Of a DNA stretch of 20,160 bases, positions 6,780 through 14,650 are shown one piece after another. The translations under genes and the position numbers were made by a program. Origin of the DNA: an uncultured Lachnospiraceae bacterium (GTDB taxonomy: Bacteria; Bacillota; Clostridia; Lachnospirales; Lachnospiraceae); contig CADCQU010000138.1 of the NCBI GenBank assembly GCA_902803635.1, positions 1-20,160 on the forward strand, in the 5' to 3' direction. Position 1 is the stretch's first letter. Each line of letters begins with the position of its first letter. A model generated the notes under the pieces. The model ran no database searches, had not been told where the DNA came from, and saw only the letters and a list, made by a program, of their open reading frames with translations.

Positions 6780-8123
6780 TCAGTTCTCCCGCCCGCCATC
6801 CTTTTCGGTACGTTCGCGGATGATGAAGCGAAGCGATGTACCGCGGAAATCGAAGGATTCCCGAATCTTGTTCTCGATGTAGCGCTGGTAGGAGAAATGC
6901 ATGAGCTTCTTATCATTCACAAAGATGATGAAGGTCGGCGGGGCAACCGCCACCTGCGTCATGTAGTAGAGCTTCAGCCGCTTTCCCTTGTCCATCGGCG
7001 GGGAATTCAGGGCCACGGCCTCCGCCAGGATCTGGTTAAGAAGTCCGGTCGTAATCCGCCGGTTCTGGTTCTCAATGACAAGGTCGATCGCGTCGAAGAG
7101 CTTTGGCAAACGCTGTCCGCTCACGGCGGAAACAAAGAGGATTTCCGCATAGGGCATATAGGCAAGAATCTGGCGAATCCTTGCTTCGTATTCCCGCGAT
7201 GTGTTCGTCTCCTTCTCCACCGCATCCCATTTGTTCACCGCCACGACGATGCCCTTGCCGCGGTCATGCGCGATGCCGGCGATTTTCGCATCCTGCTCCG
7301 CAATGCCCGTCACGGCATCGATCACAAGCACCACGACATCGGCTCGCTCGACGGCGGTTACCGTGCGGATGATGCTGTACCGCTCCAGTTCCTCCTTCAC
7401 CTTGCTCTTTCGGCGAAGACCGGCCGTATCGATGAACACATACTCCTTCTTATTAAATGTCACCTTCGTGTCCACGGCGTCGCGGGTCGTCCCGGCGATA
7501 TCCGAAACGAGAAGGCGGCTCTCCCCAAGAAGGCGGTTGATCATGCTGGATTTTCCGACATTCGGACGGCCGACGATGGCCACCCGTGGAATTTTATCTT
7601 CCGAGTCCTCCTCGTCACTGGCGGCTTCGAAGTCCTTCGTCACCTCGTCCAGAAGCTCGCCGATGCCCTGCCGGTTGGCACTTGAAATTGGCACCGGATC
7701 ACCAAGTCCCAGCGAATAAAATTCATAGACGCTCGCCTGCTGCTTTGCAAAGCTGTCCACCTTGTTGACAACCAGCACGACCGGTTTCTTTGCACGGCGC
7801 AGCATGTCCGCCACGGAGGAATCCGCATCGACCAGGCCGTCTCTCGCATCCACAAGGAAAATAATCACGTCCGCCGTGTCGATGGCAATCTGCGCCTGCT
7901 CACGCATTTGTCGGAGCAGGACGTCCCCGGACTCCGGCTCGATTCCGCCAGTATCAATGAGCGTGAATTCATAGCCCGTCCAGCTTACCTCCGCATAAAT
8001 GCGGTCGCGTGTCACGCCGGGCGTATCCTTTACGATGGAGATGTTTTCACCCGCGAGAGCGTTAAAGAGCGTCGATTTTCCTACATTCGGCCGTCCGACG
8101 ATTGCAACAATCGGTTTGCTCAT
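6780..8123 (-). CDS. der: Ribosome assembly GTPase Der (EngA)
   Basis: Tandem-domain GTPase needed for maturation of the 50S ribosomal subunit. The 447 residues contain two complete G domains. Domain 1 has GRPNVGKST (10-18), DTGG (57-60) and NKVD (120-123). Domain 2 has GRPNVGKSS (185-193), DTAG (232-235) and NKWD (297-300). They are joined by an acidic linker (EAASDEEDSEDK, about 166-177) and followed by a C-terminal KH-like domain. The ATG at 8123 is preceded by GGGAGGGAGT, which overlaps the stop region of the upstream cytidylyltransferase only 13 bases away, implying translational coupling. An in-frame upstream extension to 8246 lies inside that gene and is rejected. Confidence 0.98.
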   Translation of the reverse strand: MSKPIVAIVGRPNVGKSTLFNALAGENISIVKDTPGVTRDRIYAEVSWTGYEFTLIDTGGIEPESGDVLLRQMREQAQIAIDTADVIIFLVDARDGLVDADSSVADMLRRAKKPVVLVVNKVDSFAKQQASVYEFYSLGLGDPVPISSANRQGIGELLDEVTKDFEAASDEEDSEDKIPRVAIVGRPNVGKSSMINRLLGESRLLVSDIAGTTRDAVDTKVTFNKKEYVFIDTAGLRRKSKVKEELERYSIIRTVTAVERADVVVLVIDAVTGIAEQDAKIAGIAHDRGKGIVVAVNKWDAVEKETNTSREYEARIRQILAYMPYAEILFVSAVSGQRLPKLFDAIDLVIENQNRRITTGLLNQILAEAVALNSPPMDKGKRLKLYYMTQVAVAPPTFIIFVNDKKLMHFSYQRYIENKIRESFDFRGTSLRFIIRERTEKDGGREN

Positions 8124-8136
8124 ACTCCCTCCCTTC

Positions 8137-8913
8137 TTAATCCCAAATCTTCCAGGGGGCGCTTCCATCCGCCCAGAGGCCTTCGAGAAGATTTTTCTCC
8201 CGAAGCGTGTCCATGCACTGCCAGAAGCCTCTGTGGCGGTAGCCATTCAACTGTCCCGTACGAGCCGCCTCCGCGAGCGGATATCGTTCCAAAATGGTCT
8301 CATCATCCCGAAGAAGTTCAAAAATCGATGGTTCGAACACCATGTAGCCCGCGTTTACCCAGCCGCCATCCTTCTTCTTCTCACGGAAATTGGAGATTCC
8401 CCCGTCCGTATCGATATCAAGAATACCAAAACGCCCTGGCGGCTGCACCGTGGTAATCGTCGCCATGCGCCCGCCCTTCTTATGGAAGGCGAGCAGATCC
8501 GGCACATTGATATCCGCCACGGCATCCCCGTAGGTAAGGAAAAATGTCTCGTCCCCGATATAGGGACGGACGCGCCTTACACGCCCCCCTGTCATCGTCC
8601 GGAGTCCTGTATCTACCAAAGTCACCTTCCAGGGTTCCAGATAGTTGTTGTGCACGATCATCCGATTTTCCTGCTCAGTAAAATCAAAGGTGATATCACT
8701 GTTGTGGAGGTAGTAATCGGCAAACCATTCTTTAATTACATGTTGTTTATATCCGCAGCAAATAATAAATTCATTATATCCATAATAGCCGTACATCTTC
8801 ATGATGTGCCAGAGGATTGGCTTATCGCCAATCTCGATCATGGGCTTGGGCTTCCAAATGCTCTCCTCGCTGATGCGCGTCCCAAAGCCGCCGGCAAGAA
8901 TCACTACTTTCAT
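8137..8913 (-). CDS. rfbF: Glucose-1-phosphate cytidylyltransferase
   Basis: Nucleotidyltransferase making CDP-glucose from CTP and glucose 1-phosphate, the entry step to CDP-linked deoxy or dideoxy sugars in surface polysaccharide. The 258-residue protein starts MKVVILAGGFGTRISEES with KPKPMIEIGDKPILWHIMK, the nucleotide-binding signature, and continues with TLVDTGLRTMTGGRV and FFLTYGDAVADINV. The end, CMDTLREKNLLEGLW, is typical of RfbF. The next pathway gene (CDP-glucose 4,6-dehydratase) is not in the window. It sits between dacF (45-base gap) and der (13-base gap). Codons around 8690-8775 are unusually AT-rich compared with the neighbours, which may indicate acquisition. Identity is firm; the end product is unknown. 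Confidence 0.92.
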   Translation of the reverse strand: MKVVILAGGFGTRISEESIWKPKPMIEIGDKPILWHIMKMYGYYGYNEFIICCGYKQHVIKEWFADYYLHNSDITFDFTEQENRMIVHNNYLEPWKVTLVDTGLRTMTGGRVRRVRPYIGDETFFLTYGDAVADINVPDLLAFHKKGGRMATITTVQPPGRFGILDIDTDGGISNFREKKKDGGWVNAGYMVFEPSIFELLRDDETILERYPLAEAARTGQLNGYRHRGFWQCMDTLREKNLLEGLWADGSAPWKIWD

Positions 8914-8958
8914 CGGTTCTTCCCCCTATTCCTCGTCCTACGAACGAATGGCCAGCGT

Positions 8959-10638
8959 TCAGTTTTTCCGTTCCTCATCCTGGGAACGTCTGCGCGCTTC
9001 CTGGCGTTCGATGTACTTCTGTGCAGCATCTTTCACCGCCGGGGACGGACCTGCACCGTATGTCGGCTCTTTTGCAGAGCGCTTTTGTCCACGTACATCG
9101 GAAGCGCCCTCGCGGGATCTTCCGCCTTTTCCGGAATTATCCGCCCCGGAGGCACGCGCCTCTCTCGCCTTTTCGTCCGCCAACGCACGGCGACGAAGCT
9201 CCTGCTTCCGCCGCTTCGCCTTCTCCGCCTCCACCTTCGCACGGTGCAGCAGAATGGCGAAAACGATGACCCCGATGGCGGCAAGGATAGCGATGATAAC
9301 AAGGACAATAAAGAGGATACCCGTAATGGACCCACCCTTTTCATCCTTTTTCGACGGGTCCGTCTTCGGAGCAACCGTCACATTTGCCGCAGAGCTTTCC
9401 GCCTCTTTCTCAGCTTCGGCCGACGTGGGCTCCGGAGAAGGCGTGGCCGTCGGTCCGAAAAGCTCCACGTGGTAGGCCTCGGCATTTTCCGCGGACATCA
9501 CGACAAAGCCGACGGTACGGCCATCAAGGAGATACTCCCAGCGGACGAACTTCCCGTCCTCCGTCTCGTACGGCTCGCCCTCGTTAAGGACCAGGCGGTC
9601 AGCAGAGACGCCCTTTGGCAGGAGCGCACGGCCACCGGAAATCGTATATTCCGGTTTTCCAACTTCCACGCTCTGGTAATTCGCAAAACCGAAATCCATC
9701 ATACGAATCGTATCGTTCGCCGCCGTCACGGAGTCCGGCTCATGGAGAACGACGGCCACAAGGTCAAGCCCGTCGCGGGAAGCCGACTCCACGAGCGTGT
9801 TCTGGGCGGCATCTGTATAGCCCGTCTTGCCGCCGATAAGCCCCGGGTAGGCATAGTTCTCATCCACCAGCAGAAGATTATGGCTCGCAAACATGCGGGT
9901 CTCGCTGTTGAGGTTGGTCGGCGGGATGGCATACTCCCTGGCCTGGCAAATGGTCCGGAACTCGGGATGCCTGATTGCCTCCGCCATAATCAGCGCAAGA
10001 TCATAGGCGCAGGTCCAGTGTTCCTCATCGGGCATTCCGCAGGCACTGTGAAAATGCGTGTTGCGCGCCCCGAGGGAGGCCGCGCGGTCGTTCATCATCT
10101 GGAAGAAATTGTCGAGGGAGTTTCCGCCAATGTGGTAGCCCACCTGGGTTGCCATGTCGTTGGCCGACTTGAGCATCGTCCCGTAGAGAAGCTGTTCAAG
10201 CGTGAAAACCTCTCCCACCTGGGTATAGAGGTTCGAGCTTCCGCTGACAGCGTACTGGGTTCCCTCCGCCGTCATGGCCACCTGGTCCTGCAGGTTGCCA
10301 TTTTCAAGGGCAAGGAGGGTGGTCATGATCTTTGTCACCGAGGCCGGATACATTTTCTGCTCCATCCCTTTGTCATAGAGCACGATCCCGGTGTTCGCGT
10401 CGATGAGGCAGGCGGTATCTGCGCTCACGCCATCCCAGAAGCCGGGCCACTCCACCGGCGTTTCGTCCGGGGACTGCCCTTCCGCATCCGTGGCGGCAAG
10501 GGTTTCCGCCGCCTGGCCGTCCGCAGTCAAAACCTCGGCGGTTCCTTCCTCCGCCAGGACGGGTACGAGTCCCGCCAAAACAAGAACCACCGCCATAAGA
10601 ACCGCCAGAGCGTTCCCCGCAAATCTTCCGTATCTCAT
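8959..10638 (-). CDS. dacF: D-alanyl-D-alanine carboxypeptidase (peptidase S11) with a long cytoplasmic tail
   Basis: Extracytoplasmic penicillin-binding protein that trims the terminal D-Ala from peptidoglycan stem peptides. The 559-residue protein has a signal sequence or anchor (about 7-29, ending VPVLAEEG), the active-site tetrad SVTK (100-103), SAN (158-160) and KTG (271-273), then a beta-rich C-terminal domain to about 395. A Pro/Thr/Glu linker follows, then a strong transmembrane segment (about 438-464) and a roughly 95-residue Lys/Arg/Glu-rich tail that would lie inside the cell. Most DacF/PBP5 proteins end in an amphipathic anchor, so the tail is unusual. The ATG at 10638 was chosen for signal-peptide fit; GAGGAG overlaps the HPr stop 16 bases upstream. 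An ATG at 10668 is an alternative. The subfamily symbol is tentative. Confidence 0.9.
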   Translation of the reverse strand: MRYGRFAGNALAVLMAVVLVLAGLVPVLAEEGTAEVLTADGQAAETLAATDAEGQSPDETPVEWPGFWDGVSADTACLIDANTGIVLYDKGMEQKMYPASVTKIMTTLLALENGNLQDQVAMTAEGTQYAVSGSSNLYTQVGEVFTLEQLLYGTMLKSANDMATQVGYHIGGNSLDNFFQMMNDRAASLGARNTHFHSACGMPDEEHWTCAYDLALIMAEAIRHPEFRTICQAREYAIPPTNLNSETRMFASHNLLLVDENYAYPGLIGGKTGYTDAAQNTLVESASRDGLDLVAVVLHEPDSVTAANDTIRMMDFGFANYQSVEVGKPEYTISGGRALLPKGVSADRLVLNEGEPYETEDGKFVRWEYLLDGRTVGFVVMSAENAEAYHVELFGPTATPSPEPTSAEAEKEAESSAANVTVAPKTDPSKKDEKGGSITGILFIVLVIIAILAAIGVIVFAILLHRAKVEAEKAKRRKQELRRRALADEKAREARASGADNSGKGGRSREGASDVRGQKRSAKEPTYGAGPSPAVKDAAQKYIERQEARRRSQDEERKN

Positions 10639-10654
10639 AATGCTCTCATTCTCC

Positions 10655-10936
10655 TCATTCTTTGCCATTAAGCTCCTCGCCAAGGCCGCTCTCCACCGCC
10701 TCGACAATGGCCGAGAGGGCCATCTCCTCGTCCGGCCCGTCGCAGACCACCTCGATCTCGTCCCCCGCCTTCACGCAAGCGCCAAGCACCGACAGAACAC
10801 TCTTTGCATTTGCCGTGGTATCTCCGCAGGTAAAGGTCACAAGGCTCTTGTACTTCAGCGCCTCCTTACAGAAGAAGGCAGCAGGCTTCAAATGCAGCCC
10901 GGTAGCATTTTTCACGACCACTTTCTTTGCAACCAT
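10655..10936 (-). CDS. HPr-family phosphocarrier protein
   Basis: A 93-residue protein of the HPr fold. His15 lies in ATGLHLKPAAFF and Ser46 in NAKSVLSVLG, exactly at the positions of the PTS phosphorylation site and the HPr kinase site. The usual H-A-R-P is changed to H-L-K-P, so the conserved Arg17 is Lys, and the Ser46 surroundings differ from the classic SIMGVMSLG. It may be a divergent HPr or a paralogue with a regulatory job. The ATG at 10936 has GGAGG about 8 bases upstream. It follows ybbR by 92 bases and precedes dacF by 16, so it travels with cell-envelope genes and not with ptsI. Confidence 0.88.
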   Translation of the reverse strand: MVAKKVVVKNATGLHLKPAAFFCKEALKYKSLVTFTCGDTTANAKSVLSVLGACVKAGDEIEVVCDGPDEEMALSAIVEAVESGLGEELNGKE

Positions 10937-11028
10937 ACGTCCTTCCTCCTTCTCTTCCATCTTCCCGGAAGCAGTATCCTTACCCGGAAGACCAACATCC
11001 GTTTTTCCTTCTCGCACATGCCCCTGTC

Positions 11029-12339
11029 TTACAGATCTTTCTCCGACTTGCCGGAATCGGTGCTCTTCATGCGCGAAACCGTGACCGACACCTTGGGTGT
11101 CTCCACCAGCTCTAAGCCCTCCGGAAGCGTGACATCGACCGGATACTCGCGGGTTCCGACAAGCGCCGATTTCAGATCCACCACCGCCTTGATATCCTCC
11201 TTCGAAAGCGTGGACAAGGCCTCCTCCGGGCCGCTGATCTTCAGCTCGATCTGGCTCACATCGAACGCGCTGATATAGTTCGATGGAAGACCGACCGCCC
11301 TGATATCGCGCGTATTGTACGTGAGGGAAACGCTATTGTACGGCAGAATCCGCACGTCGAAAACCACCGTGCTGCTGACATCCTCCGCCAAAGCAATGCC
11401 TTCCGGCAGGTAATTCCGGATATCCACCTTCGTCTCAAAGTCCGCAGACTTTCCGGTAACATCCAGAGCCTCGTCATCCAGCACGTAAATCGTGTTCCCT
11501 TCCTCCCGAAGCTCCGCAATGCGCTCGCTCGAAGCGGCAATGGTAAGGGTATCCGGGGTGGCCAGTACCGCCTTTACCTCAAAGCCAGCGGCAGGTTCGC
11601 CGTGCGGTACCCCCACAATCTTGACATTGCTGACGACACGGTAAAGCTTTGCGTACACCGAAATGCTGGCCGGCGTCCTGTTGAAGGACAGGTAGCTCAT
11701 GTCGGTCTCGTCAAATTCCTCTCCGTTCTTGTCGATTACATGGAACGTGGGTATCAAACGAGCGTCCTCGTCAAGTCCTGTCACGTCCACCACTGCCGTC
11801 ACGCGATCAATCTTCTCAATCATCGATTCCGGCCCCTTGACCGTGATGGTTTCCGGGGAGGTCGTCAGCTCGCCAATCTGGTAACCGGTCGCAGGACTCG
11901 TCTTCCCCGTACTGGGGGTAATGACAAACTCGCTGCTCTTCATGTCTTCGAGCTCGATAATTATGTTCCGCGGGACCGCCATGATGTTGTCCTGGGAAAT
12001 GCCGGTAGCGGATACCCGGAGGGGGACCATGACCGGGGAGGAATCCATGTCGATAATCTGTGTAAGATCCGCGATCACACTGATGTTCTGCGGCTTCAAT
12101 GCCTCCACGACGGAGCGGTTGGCCTGCACCGTCACCGAAACGCTGGAATACCCGGGAGCAATGCGGTAGGATTTCCCAAGGCTCTCAATATAAGACTGGT
12201 TGATAACGGTCACCGGAACGTCCCGTATGGTTTTTGTCAGGATGGGGTCGTTGACGTTTACGATGATCAGCCAAATGCCGATTGCCAGAAGAATGGACGC
12301 AATCTTCAGGCCGGGGTGCGAAAGCAGTGATCTCTTCAT
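11029..12339 (-). CDS. ybbR: YbbR-domain protein, CdaA regulator (CdaR)
   Basis: Membrane-anchored extracytoplasmic protein that in Bacillus and relatives binds the diadenylate cyclase CdaA and modulates c-di-AMP synthesis. The 436-residue protein has one N-terminal membrane anchor (about 11-28, LKIASILLAIGIWLIIVN), followed by about four YbbR-type beta repeats to about 415, each with a pattern such as ITVKGPESMIEKI or LKISGPEEALSTL. The tail is short and charged. Its ATG overlaps the cdaA stop (ATGA), so the two are translationally coupled, consistent with a complex. In many Firmicutes glmM follows this gene; here an HPr-family gene does. Confidence 0.93.
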   Translation of the reverse strand: MKRSLLSHPGLKIASILLAIGIWLIIVNVNDPILTKTIRDVPVTVINQSYIESLGKSYRIAPGYSSVSVTVQANRSVVEALKPQNISVIADLTQIIDMDSSPVMVPLRVSATGISQDNIMAVPRNIIIELEDMKSSEFVITPSTGKTSPATGYQIGELTTSPETITVKGPESMIEKIDRVTAVVDVTGLDEDARLIPTFHVIDKNGEEFDETDMSYLSFNRTPASISVYAKLYRVVSNVKIVGVPHGEPAAGFEVKAVLATPDTLTIAASSERIAELREEGNTIYVLDDEALDVTGKSADFETKVDIRNYLPEGIALAEDVSSTVVFDVRILPYNSVSLTYNTRDIRAVGLPSNYISAFDVSQIELKISGPEEALSTLSKEDIKAVVDLKSALVGTREYPVDVTLPEGLELVETPKVSVTVSRMKSTDSGKSEKDL

Positions 12340-13208
12340 TCCTTCTCCCGTCCTTTCCAAATGCGGAATTTCGAACCGGTGCGGTCCTTAAGCGTCCGCT
12401 TCTGTACGTAGTGAAGCTGCTCACGAAGCTCACTGGGCGTAACGCCGGTTACCAGCTTGCCCATGAAGGAGTAGGACACGCGCCCCGTTTCCTCCGAGAC
12501 AATAATGGTAAAGGCGTCGCTGACCTCGCTGATTCCAAGGCCTGCCCTGTGACGGGTTCCATACTTCTTGTTGATGGAGTCATTTTCCGAGAGCGGCAAA
12601 TAGCAGGTCGCCGCCAGAATCCGCTCGTCCCGCACGATTACCGCGCCATCGTGGAGAGGCGTGTTATGTTCAAAAATGTTGATGAGAAGCTGTGAGGAAA
12701 TTTTCGAGTCAAGGGCGATCCCCGTCTCGACAAATTCCGTCAAAAAGATATTCTGCTCGATGACGATGAGGGCACCTGTCCGCACCTCGCTCATCTCGTT
12801 GACCGCCCGGATGATCTCGTTAATGACGGCGTCCGAGAAACGCTCCTTCACGTCATGGCTGGTCTCAAAAGGTAAGATGCTCCGGAGAAAGCTCCGTCCG
12901 CCCAAAGATTCCAGGGCCCGCCGAAGCTCCGGCTGAAAAATGATGACCAGCGCGATGAGGGCGATGGAGGCCAGATTCTGGAAAATCCAGAGAATGGCGG
13001 AGAGCTGCATGACCCACGCAATGATAATAAAGAGCCCTACGATCAGGATGCCCTTTAAAAGCGTGTACGCCCGGGTCTTTTGAATCCAGGCCATGAACAT
13101 ATAAAGTAAAAACGCGATAATTGCGATTTCGATAACATCGTTCACCTGTATCTTCGGTATGTACAGGCTCGACAAAATATTTCTTATTTGTTCCAGTATC
13201 GCTGTCAC
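12336..13208 (-). CDS. cdaA: Diadenylate cyclase CdaA
   Basis: Membrane-bound enzyme that condenses two ATP into the second messenger c-di-AMP, controlling potassium and osmolyte transport and cell-wall homeostasis. The 290-residue protein (usual length about 270-290) has three N-terminal membrane segments (about 24-41, 50-67 and 71-92), a short linker and a DAC domain. The catalytic motifs are DGA (187-189, in HDGAVIV) and RHR (219-221, in GTRHRAGLG). The start is GTG at 13208, supported by GGGGAGG 8 bases upstream. It lies 15 bases after the 336-residue membrane protein and overlaps ybbR by 4 bases. Confidence 0.97.
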   Translation of the reverse strand: MTAILEQIRNILSSLYIPKIQVNDVIEIAIIAFLLYMFMAWIQKTRAYTLLKGILIVGLFIIIAWVMQLSAILWIFQNLASIALIALVIIFQPELRRALESLGGRSFLRSILPFETSHDVKERFSDAVINEIIRAVNEMSEVRTGALIVIEQNIFLTEFVETGIALDSKISSQLLINIFEHNTPLHDGAVIVRDERILAATCYLPLSENDSINKKYGTRHRAGLGISEVSDAFTIIVSEETGRVSYSFMGKLVTGVTPSELREQLHYVQKRTLKDRTGSKFRIWKGREKE

Positions 13209-13223
13209 GAAAAGGCCTCCCCG

Positions 13224-14234
13224 TTACAACTTCTCCAGAGAATCTTCCAGTTTTCCCTCGAAGTCTACATCTGCCATATCTTCCGGAAGGAGAGGTTCCG
13301 CCTCCGGGACCTCTGGCAACTCGGCGGCATCCTCCAGCCGCTGCTGGTAGGACTGACGCTTCGGAACGACGCGCACGTAATAATAATAATCATCGTCCAT
13401 AAAGTCGAAGCTCTCCGCCCGCTTAAAGTCTGGCGCGAACCAGAAGAACTGGAGCAGGCCGCCGATAAGTACCGTGAGAAGCACGCTAAGAAGGCTGGCT
13501 CCAATCTGGAAGCTCTGGCCTAGCGCAAGGTGGCCAAGCTCCAGGAAGAAGGCGCAGGTCAGGCTTCCAAGGATAACGCCCACAAAAAATGCATGGGCGA
13601 TTCCGGTACGGCGAATTCCGTAGGTCACAATAAATGCGGCTGAAAGTGCCAGAATCTCGATGACCACCCCCGGATCGGCAAGAACCTCGCCGAGGAAAAG
13701 GCGGATGCGGGCCGGATAGTCCCCGGCGGGAAGCAGTGCCAGGGCTTCGATGCTCCCGGTCAGCCCAAGGAGGACGTGGTAGGCGATGCTCCCACAGATA
13801 ATGGCCAGGATGGACGACGGGCGTCTCCGAAGACCGCAGCACACAGGAATAAGGGCAGGCAGCCCAAGCGCAAGGGCGGGAGGTGTCAGGACCAGGGCCA
13901 ACGCATCCTCTGGCACAAAGCGCAGGAAAAGGCAATAGAGCGTTGCATAGAGAATAAGAAGGACCAAGCCCGCGTCCGTACCAATCGTGAAGGCAAAGCC
14001 CACCGAGAAGAGGCCGACAAGAAGCGGCAGGGCGCGCATGGGAAGCAAGGCCCCGAGTAATGATGCCAACAGGATTACAAAAATGTTCGCAAAAATGCTC
14101 TCATACCGGAACATTTTCGCAAGTCCCAGAAGCAGGAACAAAAGGAGAACGAAACGCAGGAGCATGTCCGCATACGATGCCGTGCGGGCATAAAAAGATT
14201 CAATTTTTTCCCGGACTTCCAATAATTTCGTCAT
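13224..14234 (-). CDS. Polytopic membrane protein of unknown function
   Basis: I do not recognise a named family. The 336-residue protein has a short amphipathic start, about eight or nine hydrophobic segments between residues 24 and 268, and a C-terminal soluble tail of about 65 residues. The tail begins FDFMDDDYYYYVRVVPK (276-292), with four consecutive Tyr after three Asp, and ends strongly acidic. It starts 2 bases after the stop of the 124-residue gene with no good ribosome binding site, so it is probably translated by coupling. cdaA follows 15 bases later. Neighbourhood suggests an accessory of the c-di-AMP/cell-envelope module; that is inference only. Confidence 0.85.
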   Translation of the reverse strand: MTKLLEVREKIESFYARTASYADMLLRFVLLLFLLLGLAKMFRYESIFANIFVILLASLLGALLPMRALPLLVGLFSVGFAFTIGTDAGLVLLILYATLYCLFLRFVPEDALALVLTPPALALGLPALIPVCCGLRRRPSSILAIICGSIAYHVLLGLTGSIEALALLPAGDYPARIRLFLGEVLADPGVVIEILALSAAFIVTYGIRRTGIAHAFFVGVILGSLTCAFFLELGHLALGQSFQIGASLLSVLLTVLIGGLLQFFWFAPDFKRAESFDFMDDDYYYYVRVVPKRQSYQQRLEDAAELPEVPEAEPLLPEDMADVDFEGKLEDSLEKL

Positions 14235-14236
14235 GG

Positions 14237-14611
14237 TTATGAGCAGGAAAGTTCCCGCAGCCTCCTTCGATATTTTCTCTCCACCCTCTTTGCCTCGTCA
14301 TAGTGCTTCGCCGCCAGATGTCCCTCGATAACAAGGTAGACGACCAGGAAGCCCGCATAAACCAAGGCAAGAACAACCCCGATCTGGCGCAGATTCAGGA
14401 CTTCGATGCTGTCCATGATTGCCTCCATGTTGCCGAGGGTAAGGAGGAGGAACAGGCCGGCAAACCCGATGGTCGTCAGAAAGAAGCTCAGAATCAGATG
14501 GACTACAATATAATCCGACCGCTTGTAGCGGCAGATTTCCAGCGCCCGTCGATCTTTTCCGGACGAAATCCGGGCCAGTTCCGTCATTGTTCGTATTCGT
14601 CGAATATTCAA
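14237..14611 (-). CDS. Small two-helix membrane protein of unknown function
   Basis: A 124-residue protein with a basic N-terminus, two hydrophobic segments (about 34-60 and 76-97) and a basic, probably helical C-terminus (HYDEAKRVERKYRRRLREL). No family is recognised. The start is most likely TTG at 14611, because GGGAGAAG lies 6 bases upstream; an ATG at 14587 lacks such a site. It is the first gene after a candidate promoter and is tightly coupled to the following membrane protein (2-base gap), so the two may form a complex. Confidence 0.75.
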   Translation of the reverse strand: MNIRRIRTMTELARISSGKDRRALEICRYKRSDYIVVHLILSFFLTTIGFAGLFLLLTLGNMEAIMDSIEVLNLRQIGVVLALVYAGFLVVYLVIEGHLAAKHYDEAKRVERKYRRRLRELSCS

Positions 14612-14650
14612 GACTCTTCTCCCAGTAGATACAAAAAAAATCGTTTGCCT

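Noticed and set aside
10639..10668. Alternative dacF start 10 codons upstream (MAKNEENES)
   Set aside because: It has a ribosome binding site but puts acidic residues before the signal sequence; kept only as an alternative.
7999..10671. An 890-codon open frame on the plus strand opposite der, rfbF and dacF
   Set aside because: It is antisense to three securely identified genes; the composition is that of a GC-rich codon shadow and no domain is recognisable.
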